This document shows, piece by piece, positions 1-7,767 of a DNA stretch of 64,000 nt; the stretch's first letter is position 1; each line of letters opens with the position of its first letter. A program made the position numbers and the translations under genes. The notes under the pieces are model-generated. The model did no database searches. It was not told the DNA's origin and saw only the letters and a program-made list of their open reading frames with translations. The DNA is from an uncultured Blastocatellia bacterium (GTDB lineage Bacteria > Acidobacteriota > Blastocatellia > Pyrinomonadales > Pyrinomonadaceae): the NCBI GenBank assembly GCA_946480785.1, contig CAMLLD010000004.1:1-64000 (forward strand), given 5' to 3'.

Positions 1-1
1 G

Positions 2-1360
2 GACACCGACACGACGAACGGCGGCGGTCATATCGCGACTGTGGTCATCAGCAGTCGCACGCCGCAGGGCTTCCAGTCGTCAACGCTGCTGCAACATCAG
101 AGCACGTTGAGGCTGATGGCTGAAGGCGTGGGCCTGACGAGTTTCCCGGGCGCCGCAGCAGGCGCTCCGAACATGTCGGAGTTCTTCGGCCCAGCGACCA
201 ACACGGCGCCGCAGATCGCGGGAGTTTCGCCGTCATCTGGTCCAGCGGCCGGCGGCACAGCGGTGACGATCTCCGGCTCGGGTTTCACTTCCGGTGCGAC
301 CGTCACGTTCGGTGGTACGTCAGCTTCAGCTACTGTTGTTGGTAGTACGACCATCAATGCGATTGCACCTGCTCATGTGAGTGGCGCGGTTAACGTGGTA
401 GTCACGAATCCGGGTGGCCAGGCGGTGACGCTGACGAACGGTTACACCTACGCTTCCGCGCAAGCGCCGGCGCCAACTGTTTCGACCATCACGCCGAACT
501 CCGGATCGACAGCCGGTGGTACATCGGTGACGATCAGCGGTACGAACTTCACCGCCGGCGCAACCGTGAGCATCGGCTTAACGGCGGCCACGAATGTGGT
601 TGTGGTTAACAGTACGACGATCACGGCCAGTACACCCGCTCATGCAGCGGGCACGGTGAACGTCGTGGTAACGAATCCCGATGCGCAAAGCGGAACGCTG
701 GTCAACGGCTACACCTTCACGTCGCCTCCGGGTGGCGAGACGGTGCTGTTGGCTGACGACTTCAACAACGCGTCGCTCGATACCACCAAGTGGACCGCCA
801 ACAATCTGTGGAGTGGTTTCACTGACAGCACGGTTGCGGTACAGGAAACGACCGCGCTTCAGATCGGACCGATGAAGCAGAACATTGATGGCTCGCATTA
901 CAACGGCATCAAGTCGGCGACGTCGTTCAATTTCACCGGCGCGTACGCGTACGTTCAGCTCACGCAGGCCCCGAATGCCAACACGGCGGCCGACGCGTTC
1001 TTTACGATCGGGTTGAACGTCGATAACTGTTACCGGATGTATGTGGAGTCGGGAAATCTGATCCTGCAAAGCAAGCTCGGCGGAGCGAAGCAGACGATGA
1101 TGACGATCCCGTACAACCCGACGAACCACGCTTTCTGGCGCATTCGTCACGACGCGGTAAACGGCCTGGTTGTTTTCGAAACCGCGCCGGCAAATGCGGG
1201 AGCGCCGGGAACCTGGACGCAGCTCTTCTCGCAAGCGTGGAACACCGCGGCGGTCCCGCTTAGCTCGGTCAATTTCGAGTTGAAGGGCGGCACGTGGCGC
1301 GTCGAGCAAAACGTTCCGGGCACGGCGATCTTCGACAACTTCAAGGCCGCGAAACCATAA
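2..1360 (+). CDS. C-terminal part of a secreted phosphoesterase with two TIG domains and a lectin-like domain (5' partial)
   Basis: The reading frame is open from base 2, so the gene starts upstream of the window. The first ~60 residues (HIATVVIS, LLQHQSTLRLM, FPGAAAGAPNMSEFF) resemble the end of the phosphoesterase family of phospholipase C and acid phosphatase enzymes (PF04185), where an H..T/S segment is followed by a QH-S-L motif; this assignment is from memory. Two IPT/TIG immunoglobulin-like domains follow (about residues 75-155 and 158-240, each with a G-G-T-x-V-T-I-S-G core). The last ~190 residues start LLADDFNN and look like a concanavalin-A/LamG-like beta-sandwich that may bind carbohydrate. 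The product is probably secreted or surface-anchored; the signal peptide would lie outside the window. It converges with the next gene across a bidirectional terminator. Confidence 0.72.
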   Translation, partial: DTDTTNGGGHIATVVISSRTPQGFQSSTLLQHQSTLRLMAEGVGLTSFPGAAAGAPNMSEFFGPATNTAPQIAGVSPSSGPAAGGTAVTISGSGFTSGATVTFGGTSASATVVGSTTINAIAPAHVSGAVNVVVTNPGGQAVTLTNGYTYASAQAPAPTVSTITPNSGSTAGGTSVTISGTNFTAGATVSIGLTAATNVVVVNSTTITASTPAHAAGTVNVVVTNPDAQSGTLVNGYTFTSPPGGETVLLADDFNNASLDTTKWTANNLWSGFTDSTVAVQETTALQIGPMKQNIDGSHYNGIKSATSFNFTGAYAYVQLTQAPNANTAADAFFTIGLNVDNCYRMYVESGNLILQSKLGGAKQTMMTIPYNPTNHAFWRIRHDAVNGLVVFETAPANAGAPGTWTQLFSQAWNTAAVPLSSVNFELKGGTWRVEQNVPGTAIFDNFKAAKP

Positions 1361-1381
1361 GGTTCCGTGGTCCAAAATTGA

Positions 1382-1419
1382 ATAGGCCCTATAAGTCCGG
1401 TTGGACCTATAGGGCCTAT
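1382..1419. terminator. Bidirectional hairpin terminator between convergent genes
   Basis: A 12-base arm ATAGGCCCTATA (1382-1393) pairs perfectly with TATAGGGCCTAT (1408-1419). The inner bases GTCC (1395-1398) and GGAC (1403-1406) extend the stem around a GGTT loop. TTTT follows at 1423-1426 on the plus strand, and AAAATT lies just left (1374-1379), giving a U-rich tail for the minus-strand transcript too. It sits in the 80-base gap between two convergent stop codons, as expected for a shared terminator. Confidence 0.8.
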
Positions 1420-1440
1420 AACTTTTGATCGTGGTCCTGC

Positions 1441-3819
1441 TTAGTTAAGCCGGAAGTTCGCGATCATTGGATTGTGGTCAGAAGGTCTCACGCCCTTGTC
1501 GTCAAGCGTGCCGAGAAATTCAACCACGTTTGTTTGGCTTAGGTTTCGCGTATCGGGAATCTGCGTACCCGTTAACACGAGGTACGGCGAACTACGCGAA
1601 AACCAGAGGTAATCAATGCGGCCGCGACGTGTGCGCGTCATCGTGTACACCGGATTGTCGGGATAGGCCACGGCCGTTCCGACATTCATTGCCTGCATCC
1701 AACTGTCGTAGTACGTCCCTGTCATCGAAATCGATTCCGAGGTATCCGGACCGGCGTTGAAGTCTCCACCGATGATCCGCGACTCAGAAAAATTGGAAGC
1801 GTAGCTCATCAGCTCCGCAGCCTGTTGGGAACGCACGCCCGAAGAATCGGGATCCAGGTGAGTCATGAAGAAGTTGATGGTCCGGCCACCGACGCTAATA
1901 GTTGCCTGGGCCACCGACCGCTGATAACTAAGATAACGACCACCCTGACTAATCATCGGGTACTTCGACAGGATTAAATTTCCTTCCGTAGTACCGTCAT
2001 ATTTCGGAATGAACTGGCTGGACCATGATCGTCCCGTCTTCTGGTTGACCAGGCTAACCAGAGTCGCGACGTTATCGGAAGTCATCTCGCAAAGCCCGAG
2101 AATATCGGGGTTGATGTTAGCGATCCACGATGCCACACGGTCCCAGTTTGTAACTCCATCAGTGCCTTCGCCGAACTGGATGTTGTAACTCAACACGCGC
2201 AGCGTGGTACTGCCACTCGGAGGAGGTGGCGCCGCCGGTGCACTCACTGTGACGCCGATCGTTATGCTTGTGCTGGCGCCGCTGTTGTCGGTCACCGTTA
2301 GTCGCGCCGTGTAGTTTCCAGCCGTTTGGTACGTGTAGGTTGGAGTTGCGGTACTCGAAGTGCCACCATCGCCAAAACTCCAGGCGTAACTCGCGATGTA
2401 ACCATCCGGGTCGTATGCGCTTGAGTTGAAAGCGACAGGTAGCGGAGCGATGCCGCTGTTCGGAGCTGCGGAAATGCTTACTTGCGGCGCCTGGTTCGGC
2501 GGCGGTGGTGACGACTGGATCTGCGCCGTGCTCGGCAGGATCGTCGAGTCGTTCTTCAGCGCGCCCGGCGAAGCAAACAGATACGCGTACGACGAAAGGA
2601 CCATCTGGTCTATCGAGAATCCGTCTTCGCGTGTCTGGATGCGCATTGTTTGCGCGCCCGTAGTTTGGAAAGAGACCGTTGGTCCAAGCACGCCGATGCC
2701 CCAGCCATCGTCCTGCCAGCCCCAACCGGAAATTCCGCAACCCGAACAATCTTCGAGGTTCACTTCGAGTGCGCTCGAGGTCCCGATGCGGTAAGCCGCC
2801 TGACCGGAAGTATTCAAACTGCCGGAGAACTGCACGAACACGGAATCGTTACCCCAATAATCGCCGTCGGCACGTCCGCGAAGCCAGATTCGGTACTGCT
2901 TTCCGGCTTCTGCGTTGAAGGTCACGTCGAAATAATCAGCCGGACTCGGGCTCGCGGTCGTGATCTTCGCGGCTCCGAGGTCCGGGTTGCGCAAAACGAC
3001 TTGTCCTGCGGCCGTGCTGTTACTTTGTTGGATCCAGTTGCCATGCACACCGCTGGTCGGCACGTTAGCGGCCCAGAGCACGATGTCGCCCGACGAAGGC
3101 GCCGGCGCTGGTGTCGGAGTTGGAATCGGTGTCGGCGCCGGAGTCGGAGTTGGTGTCGGCGTGGGGGTGCCGCCGCCGTTCGATTGCGGAAGAATCGTGT
3201 TGTCGTTCTTCAGCGCTCCGGGCGAGTTGAACAAATACGTCGAAGGCGACAGCACGATCTGATCGATCGAGAAGCCGTCTTCGCGCACCTGGATGCGGAT
3301 CGTTTGGGTGCCCGACGTTTGGAAATAAATCTGTGGTCCATTCACGCCGATCCCCCAGCCATTGTCCTGCCAGCCCCAGCCTGAGAGACCACAGCCGGAA
3401 CAATCCTCAAGATTGACTTCAGCCGCCGACGTGGTACCGATGCGGTAAACGGGGTTCCCGGAACTGTCAACACTGCCTGAAAATTGAACAAAAGCGGAAT
3501 CGTTATATGGCGAGTTGTTGAGCGTTATCCCGCGAACCCAGAGATGGTACGGTTTGCCTGCGGAGGCCGTGAATGTCAGTTCGGCGTAGCTGGAGGGGTT
3601 TGCTGCTGCCGTAACGATCTTTGCAGCGCCGAGGTCAGGATTGCTAAGACGCGCGCCGCCGGCTGCCGAAGAATCGGCAACCGATAAATAGTTCCCCACC
3701 TTGACGGGAGCTTGTGATGCGTAAAGGACGACGTCCTGAGCGGAAGAACTGCGAACAGAAGTAAGTAGAATGACTACAGTGACAAGTATGTAGAACGGAG
3801 TAAACCGGTTAAAGGTCAA
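1441..3819 (-). CDS. Secreted endonuclease/exonuclease/phosphatase protein with two carbohydrate-binding-like modules and a PKD domain
   Basis: The protein has 792 residues. A signal peptide covers about residues 1-28 (hydrophobic core ILVTVVILLT, then SSAQ). Two homologous ~180-residue modules follow (about 29-205 and 243-430), each with LEDCSGCG, SGWGWQD and SIDQ.VLS motifs; they look like carbohydrate-binding beta-sandwiches, the paired Cys being unusual. They are joined by a Thr-Pro-rich linker. A PKD domain spans about 440-530 (YAWSFGDGG). The C-terminal ~250 residues are an EEP nuclease/phosphodiesterase fold with the metal and catalytic set intact: SYNIQ, CEM, THLD, GGDFNAG, RIDY and SDHNP. 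The start is TTG at 3819, supported by AAAGGAG nine bases upstream; ATG starts are absent nearby. Substrate (extracellular DNA, phospholipid or other phosphodiester) cannot be told from sequence. Homologue of the neighbouring upstream gene. Confidence 0.82.
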   Translation of the reverse strand: MTFNRFTPFYILVTVVILLTSVRSSSAQDVVLYASQAPVKVGNYLSVADSSAAGGARLSNPDLGAAKIVTAAANPSSYAELTFTASAGKPYHLWVRGITLNNSPYNDSAFVQFSGSVDSSGNPVYRIGTTSAAEVNLEDCSGCGLSGWGWQDNGWGIGVNGPQIYFQTSGTQTIRIQVREDGFSIDQIVLSPSTYLFNSPGALKNDNTILPQSNGGGTPTPTPTPTPAPTPIPTPTPAPAPSSGDIVLWAANVPTSGVHGNWIQQSNSTAAGQVVLRNPDLGAAKITTASPSPADYFDVTFNAEAGKQYRIWLRGRADGDYWGNDSVFVQFSGSLNTSGQAAYRIGTSSALEVNLEDCSGCGISGWGWQDDGWGIGVLGPTVSFQTTGAQTMRIQTREDGFSIDQMVLSSYAYLFASPGALKNDSTILPSTAQIQSSPPPPNQAPQVSISAAPNSGIAPLPVAFNSSAYDPDGYIASYAWSFGDGGTSSTATPTYTYQTAGNYTARLTVTDNSGASTSITIGVTVSAPAAPPPPSGSTTLRVLSYNIQFGEGTDGVTNWDRVASWIANINPDILGLCEMTSDNVATLVSLVNQKTGRSWSSQFIPKYDGTTEGNLILSKYPMISQGGRYLSYQRSVAQATISVGGRTINFFMTHLDPDSSGVRSQQAAELMSYASNFSESRIIGGDFNAGPDTSESISMTGTYYDSWMQAMNVGTAVAYPDNPVYTMTRTRRGRIDYLWFSRSSPYLVLTGTQIPDTRNLSQTNVVEFLGTLDDKGVRPSDHNPMIANFRLN

Positions 3820-4115
3820 CTTTCAATTCTCCTTTCGAGGTATTTCACGTCGGGTTGGAAAGAGTACGGGGGATCTAATTGGGGGATCGCCGCATTCCCG
3901 GCGGTTAACGGCTGGGCCGTAGTGGTCGCAAAGACTGAGAATGAAAGGACGTTAGAACTCGACACAGCCCCTCTCACAATTCAGGGTTGGATTGCTGCCC
4001 CCATGTTCAATTGCCGCAGAACACACGGGACAGGAATCAACAAAACGGTAGTCGACACCCAAAGCGGATTACGGTTCGGGTGGCGCCGCAACAAACGCTC
4101 TAGTTTTAGTGTTTT

Positions 4116-4136
4116 TGATCTCTCTGCCAGAGATCA
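4116..4136 (-). other. Leader hairpin
   Basis: TGATCTCT (4116-4123) and AGAGATCA (4129-4136) form a perfect 8-bp stem with a 5-base loop. It lies inside the inferred leader of the EEP gene. It lacks a following U-run on the minus strand, so it is unlikely to be an intrinsic terminator. Confidence 0.4.
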
Positions 4137-4226
4137 GGGAGATTAGAACGGATGGAGCTTTGTTCTAACCGGGGCTGCCTTGTATGTGCGCGGAATACCA
4201 GATCGGCCTTGCTTCCCTCTATCCGA

Positions 4227-4247
4227 GTCTGAATCGCACATTCAGAC
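4227..4247 (-). other. Hairpin at the inferred transcript 5' end
   Basis: GTCTGAAT (4227-4234) and ATTCAGAC (4240-4247) form a perfect 8-bp stem with loop CGCAC. It begins at the expected transcription start of the promoter at 4255-4284, so it could cap the 5' end of the mRNA. Confidence 0.4.
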
Positions 4248-4254
4248 GATGTGC

Positions 4255-4284
4255 AAGATAACATGCGTCACAAATTTCTGTCAA
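4255..4284 (-). promoter_or_regulatory. Sigma-70-like promoter for the 1441-3819 gene
   Basis: On the minus strand, a perfect -35 TTGACA (4279-4284) is followed after 18 bases by -10 TATCTT (4255-4260). Transcription would start near 4248, leaving a leader of about 430 bases before the TTG start at 3819. Confidence 0.45.
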
Positions 4285-4332
4285 AAAATCCTAACTTATG
4301 TAAGTGTTCTGCAACCAAAATGACATAATCGG

Positions 4333-5607
4333 TTACTGCTGCTTAATCGCGACCCGCACGGCATTGCTCACGCCGCCGCGCATTAAGAGGTTGATCGACA
4401 AGTCGCCGGAGATTGTTTGGTCGTCGGGCAAACGGACGAAAATCGCCGATAACCACGTGTTATTCGGCACTTTTAGCACCTGCTCTACCGGCAAGTCGTA
4501 GGTGTTACCGCGCGAATCGGTACCGCGTATCGTGATTGATGAAATCGTTTCGCCAGCCAGGAAATCGAGATCCGTCGCGAATAACATGATCCTCGTGCGT
4601 GAATCGCTCCCCAGATTTATCGGCGTCCTCACCGTGAATGGCTCGTCGGTAAAGAGCGTCGAATGAAGCGCGATTGCCCGGTTCGTGCTTCCTTGCGTAA
4701 GGAGCACGGGAATCGTCGGCGCAGGCGGCGGTGGCGGTGGCGGTGGCGGCGTCGACGATGCGGTAACGACGTCAAAGTCTGTAACGACCATGTTGTGGTC
4801 CGATGGTCTAACTCCCTTGTCATCGGTCGTGCCGAGAAAATTAACGACGTTGGTGTTGCTGAGATCGCGCGTATCAGGAATGTTGCTGGCCCGTGCCGCG
4901 AACGTGCTCAGGTCCGCCGCATACAAGATGTAATCGATGCGCCAGCGACGCGTCCTCGTATTCGCCCAGACAGGATTATCCGGATACGCAGACGCCTGGC
5001 CCGCGTTCAATGCGTCGATCCAACTGTCGCGATACGCACTGTATAAGCTCAGTATCTCGGGAGTGTCGTTCCCCGCATTCAGATCGCCCATGACGATACG
5101 CGGAGCGGAAAAGCCTGAGGTCCAACTGATGAGCTGGCTCGCTTCTGTCTGGCGATTGGACGAAGCCGCATCGTCAAGATGCGTGGCAAAGATGTTGACG
5201 TTTCTGCCGCCCACGTTGATCGTTGCTTGTGCAATCGAGCGGTTCGCGCTTAGAAAACGCGAGCTGACCGAGACAAAGCTGTAAGTCGAGATGATCAGAT
5301 TGCCTTCGGGCGAGCCGTCGAACTTCGGCACGAAATGCGAGAACCACGTCCGCCCGCTCCGCGCGGTCAGAGCATTGACGAGCGTCGAAATCTGGTCCGG
5401 CGGCATTTCACAGACGGCAATCACGTCGGGGTTCATTCGCGCCAGCCAGCTCGCGGTGCGATCGAAATTCGTGACTCCGTCAGTACCTTCGCCGAACTGA
5501 ATGTTCCAGGTAATCACTCGCAGTGGAGTGTTTGCGCGGAGGGTTTGAATTGAACAGACAACAAAACACAGGGCTATCGCCAGGGGAACCAAACGTTTCA
5601 AGATCAT
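4333..5607 (-). CDS. Secreted endonuclease/exonuclease/phosphatase-fold protein
   Basis: The product has 424 residues from the ATG at 5607; a GTG 24 bases further upstream is open but has no ribosome site, while AAGAG lies seven bases before the ATG. A signal peptide covers about residues 1-25 (LVPLAIALCFVVC). Residues ~30-288 are an EEP domain with all key motifs: TWNIQFGEG, CEM, ATHLDD, GDLNAG, RIDY and SDHN. A run of nine prolines leads to a C-terminal ~125-residue beta-rich module (VLLTQGSTNRAI..., ending AIKQQ) that I cannot assign. The EEP domain is clearly homologous to the one in 1441-3819, but here it is N-terminal and the modules differ, so the pair arose by duplication plus domain shuffling. 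A phosphodiesterase or nuclease role outside the cell is likely. Confidence 0.8.
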   Translation of the reverse strand: MILKRLVPLAIALCFVVCSIQTLRANTPLRVITWNIQFGEGTDGVTNFDRTASWLARMNPDVIAVCEMPPDQISTLVNALTARSGRTWFSHFVPKFDGSPEGNLIISTYSFVSVSSRFLSANRSIAQATINVGGRNVNIFATHLDDAASSNRQTEASQLISWTSGFSAPRIVMGDLNAGNDTPEILSLYSAYRDSWIDALNAGQASAYPDNPVWANTRTRRWRIDYILYAADLSTFAARASNIPDTRDLSNTNVVNFLGTTDDKGVRPSDHNMVVTDFDVVTASSTPPPPPPPPPAPTIPVLLTQGSTNRAIALHSTLFTDEPFTVRTPINLGSDSRTRIMLFATDLDFLAGETISSITIRGTDSRGNTYDLPVEQVLKVPNNTWLSAIFVRLPDDQTISGDLSINLLMRGGVSNAVRVAIKQQ

Positions 5608-5840
5608 AAATACACTCTTAGCCTCACACACTCGGGGAAGTGTGTGGTTGTGATCTCTAATTACTTTTTACTTGAGCTTCACTTCGAATAAGCCGCTTCG
5701 TAGACTGCTAAAGCGACTCACTTAACTACCGAGCAGATTGCCTTTCGTTATTTCTTCGAAAACAACAGGCGAGGTCCAAGCGCCGTCGCTCGGACGTGAG
5801 AAACCTTACATGTCAAATGGGCCGGTGTAAATATGTATGG

Positions 5841-5859
5841 GCAATTTCAGACAAATTGC
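5841..5859 (-). other. Hairpin after the glycosyltransferase operon end
   Basis: GCAATTT (5841-5847) and AAATTGC (5853-5859) form a 7-bp stem with a 5-base loop, 14 bases beyond the stop codon of the last minus-strand glycosyltransferase. The following minus-strand sequence is only moderately U-rich, so it is at best a weak terminator. The rest of the 5608-5872 gap shows nothing else clear. Confidence 0.35.
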
Positions 5860-5872
5860 AATCGAACTGTAA

Positions 5873-6808
5873 TCATTGGACCGTGCTTCTTCTTTGCTTC
5901 ACAAAACCACGAAAAAACCTGAGATTGCACTCGTTTACAAATGCCTCGTCGGTTTTGCCGGTTAAAACTCTCGTCAACCACACGAGCGCATTCCTCGCTG
6001 TCTCGCGGTAGAGATGGCCCGGCACCCCCGCGACCTTGAACCTGGACCGTTCCCATTCAGGATCGTTCATCACCGCGTAGAAATGACCGTTGCCCGTATG
6101 CCAGCGCCGGTGATAGTCCTTGGTGAGCCGCGCGGGATCAATCACGCCCCAGGTGATTAGCTGCGGCAGATAACGGCCCATCAGACCACTGCGACAAAGA
6201 CGCATCAGGAACTCTGTGTCTTCCATCGAACCTATGCTGTCCTTCACGCGCTGAAGCGAAGGCGAAAAACGTGCGCCGCCGGCAAAGACTTCTTTCCTGA
6301 ACGCGATATTCGCGGTAAGTAGCCCGAGCGGCATCTGCCCGGCGATCTCTTTCTCCTCGTCGCCGTAATTGAGCAGCGCGAGCGGCGCCCAATTCGCGGG
6401 CGTCAACCATGAAGGCGGATCGTTGTCCCACAACGGTAAGACCTTGCCGCCGATGAACGACAACCGCGGATTGCGTTCAAAGCCCGACTTGATCGTGTCG
6501 ACCCAATTCTCAGCCGCGACGACGTCATCATCAATGAAGGCGACGATCGGCGCGTGCGCTTGTTCGACACCGGTGTTGCGGGCGTACGCATTACCCTGCC
6601 GAGGTTCGTGAATATAACGGAGCGTGATCGGCGATTTGGTTTGCAGAGACGCGACTACGGCCGGCGTGTTGTCGCTCGAGTTGTTATCGATGGCGAGTAT
6701 TTCAAAGGTCGCGGAAGTTTTCTGCGCAAACAAGCTCTCAACAGTACGCGTCAACAACGCCGCGCGGTTGTAGGTACAAACGACAACCGAAACATCGGGT
6801 GGATTCAT
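5873..6808 (-). CDS. GT2 family glycosyltransferase
   Basis: The product has 311 residues. It begins with a GT-A fold signature: VSVVVCTYNRAALL, then AIDNNSSDNT, and the metal-binding FIDDD motif near residue 95. The C-terminal half carries a conserved GGxxFSPSLQRVKDSIGSMEDTE-like acceptor region with the E-D pair expected in GT2 enzymes. No membrane segments are evident, so it should be a cytosolic enzyme acting on the lipid-linked glycan. It is the last gene of the minus-strand operon and follows its nearest relative by nine bases. Donor and acceptor cannot be predicted. Confidence 0.85.
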   Translation of the reverse strand: MNPPDVSVVVCTYNRAALLTRTVESLFAQKTSATFEILAIDNNSSDNTPAVVASLQTKSPITLRYIHEPRQGNAYARNTGVEQAHAPIVAFIDDDVVAAENWVDTIKSGFERNPRLSFIGGKVLPLWDNDPPSWLTPANWAPLALLNYGDEEKEIAGQMPLGLLTANIAFRKEVFAGGARFSPSLQRVKDSIGSMEDTEFLMRLCRSGLMGRYLPQLITWGVIDPARLTKDYHRRWHTGNGHFYAVMNDPEWERSRFKVAGVPGHLYRETARNALVWLTRVLTGKTDEAFVNECNLRFFRGFVKQRRSTVQ

Positions 6809-6817
6809 CGTTCGTCT

Positions 6818-7765
6818 TTATTCCTGCACCCGTTCGTCGCGCCGGAAGTGCTTGCCGTAAAAGAGTCCGAGAAAGTCCCACATGGCGAGTTCTGAGGCAA
6901 ATGCCTTGTTCTCCTGTTTGGGCGGTACAAAAACCACCGCGAGGCTCGTGGCAAGTCCACGCGCGGCGCTGCGGTAATGCCAGCGCGGAATGCCGAACAG
7001 GTAAGCGCACTCTTGTTTTCGCTTGCGCTCGAGGAGGCCCAGCGAAACGCCACGCCAAAAACACCAACTGCGAAAATACTTCTTCGTCAGTCTCTCAGCC
7101 GGCACGTGATGATAAATCTTTAGACTCGGCAGGTATCTTCCCTTCGCGCCGCTCGCCAGCAGACGATCGTAAAGTTCCTCATCTTCGCCAGACAACAATC
7201 CTTTGTCAGTGCGGCCCAACCACGTCGTGTAGAGTCCGACCTTCAGCAGAATGTCGCGCTTGAAGACCGCGTTGCCGCCCATCAGGATGCCGGGGTAGTT
7301 TTTGTCGAACGGTACTTCCTCTTCGCCTCCGTTTACCCAGCCAACGACACTGCCGTACTCCGGCGGCAACCACCGCGGCGGCGTGATACTCCACTGCGGC
7401 ACGTATGGACCACCGATGAAATCAAGATCGCTCTTCGCGAACGCTTCAAACGCAACTTTGTACCACTGCGGATCGATCTCTTCGTCGTCGTCGATCACTC
7501 CGACCAGATCACCATCCGTTGCTTTCACGCCGGCGTTGAGCGCGTGCGATCTGCCCTGCTGGCGCTCAAACACGTAGCGGATGCGACCACGCGACTTCTC
7601 GCCGTATGACTCGATAACCTGCCGCGTATTGTCAGTCGAATTGTTATCGACGACTGTGATTCCCACTTCCAGCCCCGGCGGAATTTCAGCCGCGAGCAAA
7701 CTGTTCAGCGTCAGCGGAAGCAACTCGTGCCGGTTGTAAGTCGGAATGATTACGTCGAGCTTCAT
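6818..7765 (-). CDS. GT2 family glycosyltransferase
   Basis: The open frame extends far upstream, but the GT2 domain begins MKLDVIIPTYNRHELL at 7765, so the real product has about 315 residues (an ATG at 7768 is equally possible). Those ATGs overlap the stop of the upstream gene (TGATGATG), giving translational coupling. GT-A motifs present are VVDNNSTDNT, ALNAGVKATDGD and VIDDDEEID, plus an acceptor-side GEDEELYDRL motif. It matches the length and layout of the 311-residue neighbour, which suggests tandem duplication followed by divergence. Likely adds one sugar of the repeat unit in the cytosol. Confidence 0.85.
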   Translation of the reverse strand: MKLDVIIPTYNRHELLPLTLNSLLAAEIPPGLEVGITVVDNNSTDNTRQVIESYGEKSRGRIRYVFERQQGRSHALNAGVKATDGDLVGVIDDDEEIDPQWYKVAFEAFAKSDLDFIGGPYVPQWSITPPRWLPPEYGSVVGWVNGGEEEVPFDKNYPGILMGGNAVFKRDILLKVGLYTTWLGRTDKGLLSGEDEELYDRLLASGAKGRYLPSLKIYHHVPAERLTKKYFRSWCFWRGVSLGLLERKRKQECAYLFGIPRWHYRSAARGLATSLAVVFVPPKQENKAFASELAMWDFLGLFYGKHFRRDERVQE

Positions 7766-7767
7766 CA

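Larger units (their letters stand above)
3820..4332. other. Intergenic region holding a minus-strand promoter and a structured leader
   Basis: This 513-base gap has no convincing gene. It contains a sigma-70-like promoter pointing at the downstream EEP gene (4255-4284), two hairpins (4227-4247 and 4116-4136) and the AAAGGAG ribosome site just right of 3819. Short open frames here lack ribosome sites and resemble no family I know. Confidence 0.5.

Noticed and set aside
578..1375. A 265-codon minus-strand frame opposite the TIG protein
   Set aside because: Arg-rich low-complexity translation with no motifs, opposite a clear TIG/lectin coding frame; a frame shadow.
3110..3175. G-rich repeat tract on the plus strand, possible G-quadruplex or minisatellite
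   Set aside because: It encodes the Thr-Pro linker of the EEP protein on the minus strand; codon repetition explains the tract.
3922..4146. A 74-codon open frame in the leader of the EEP gene
   Set aside because: No ribosome site, no recognised family, and it runs antisense to the inferred leader transcript.
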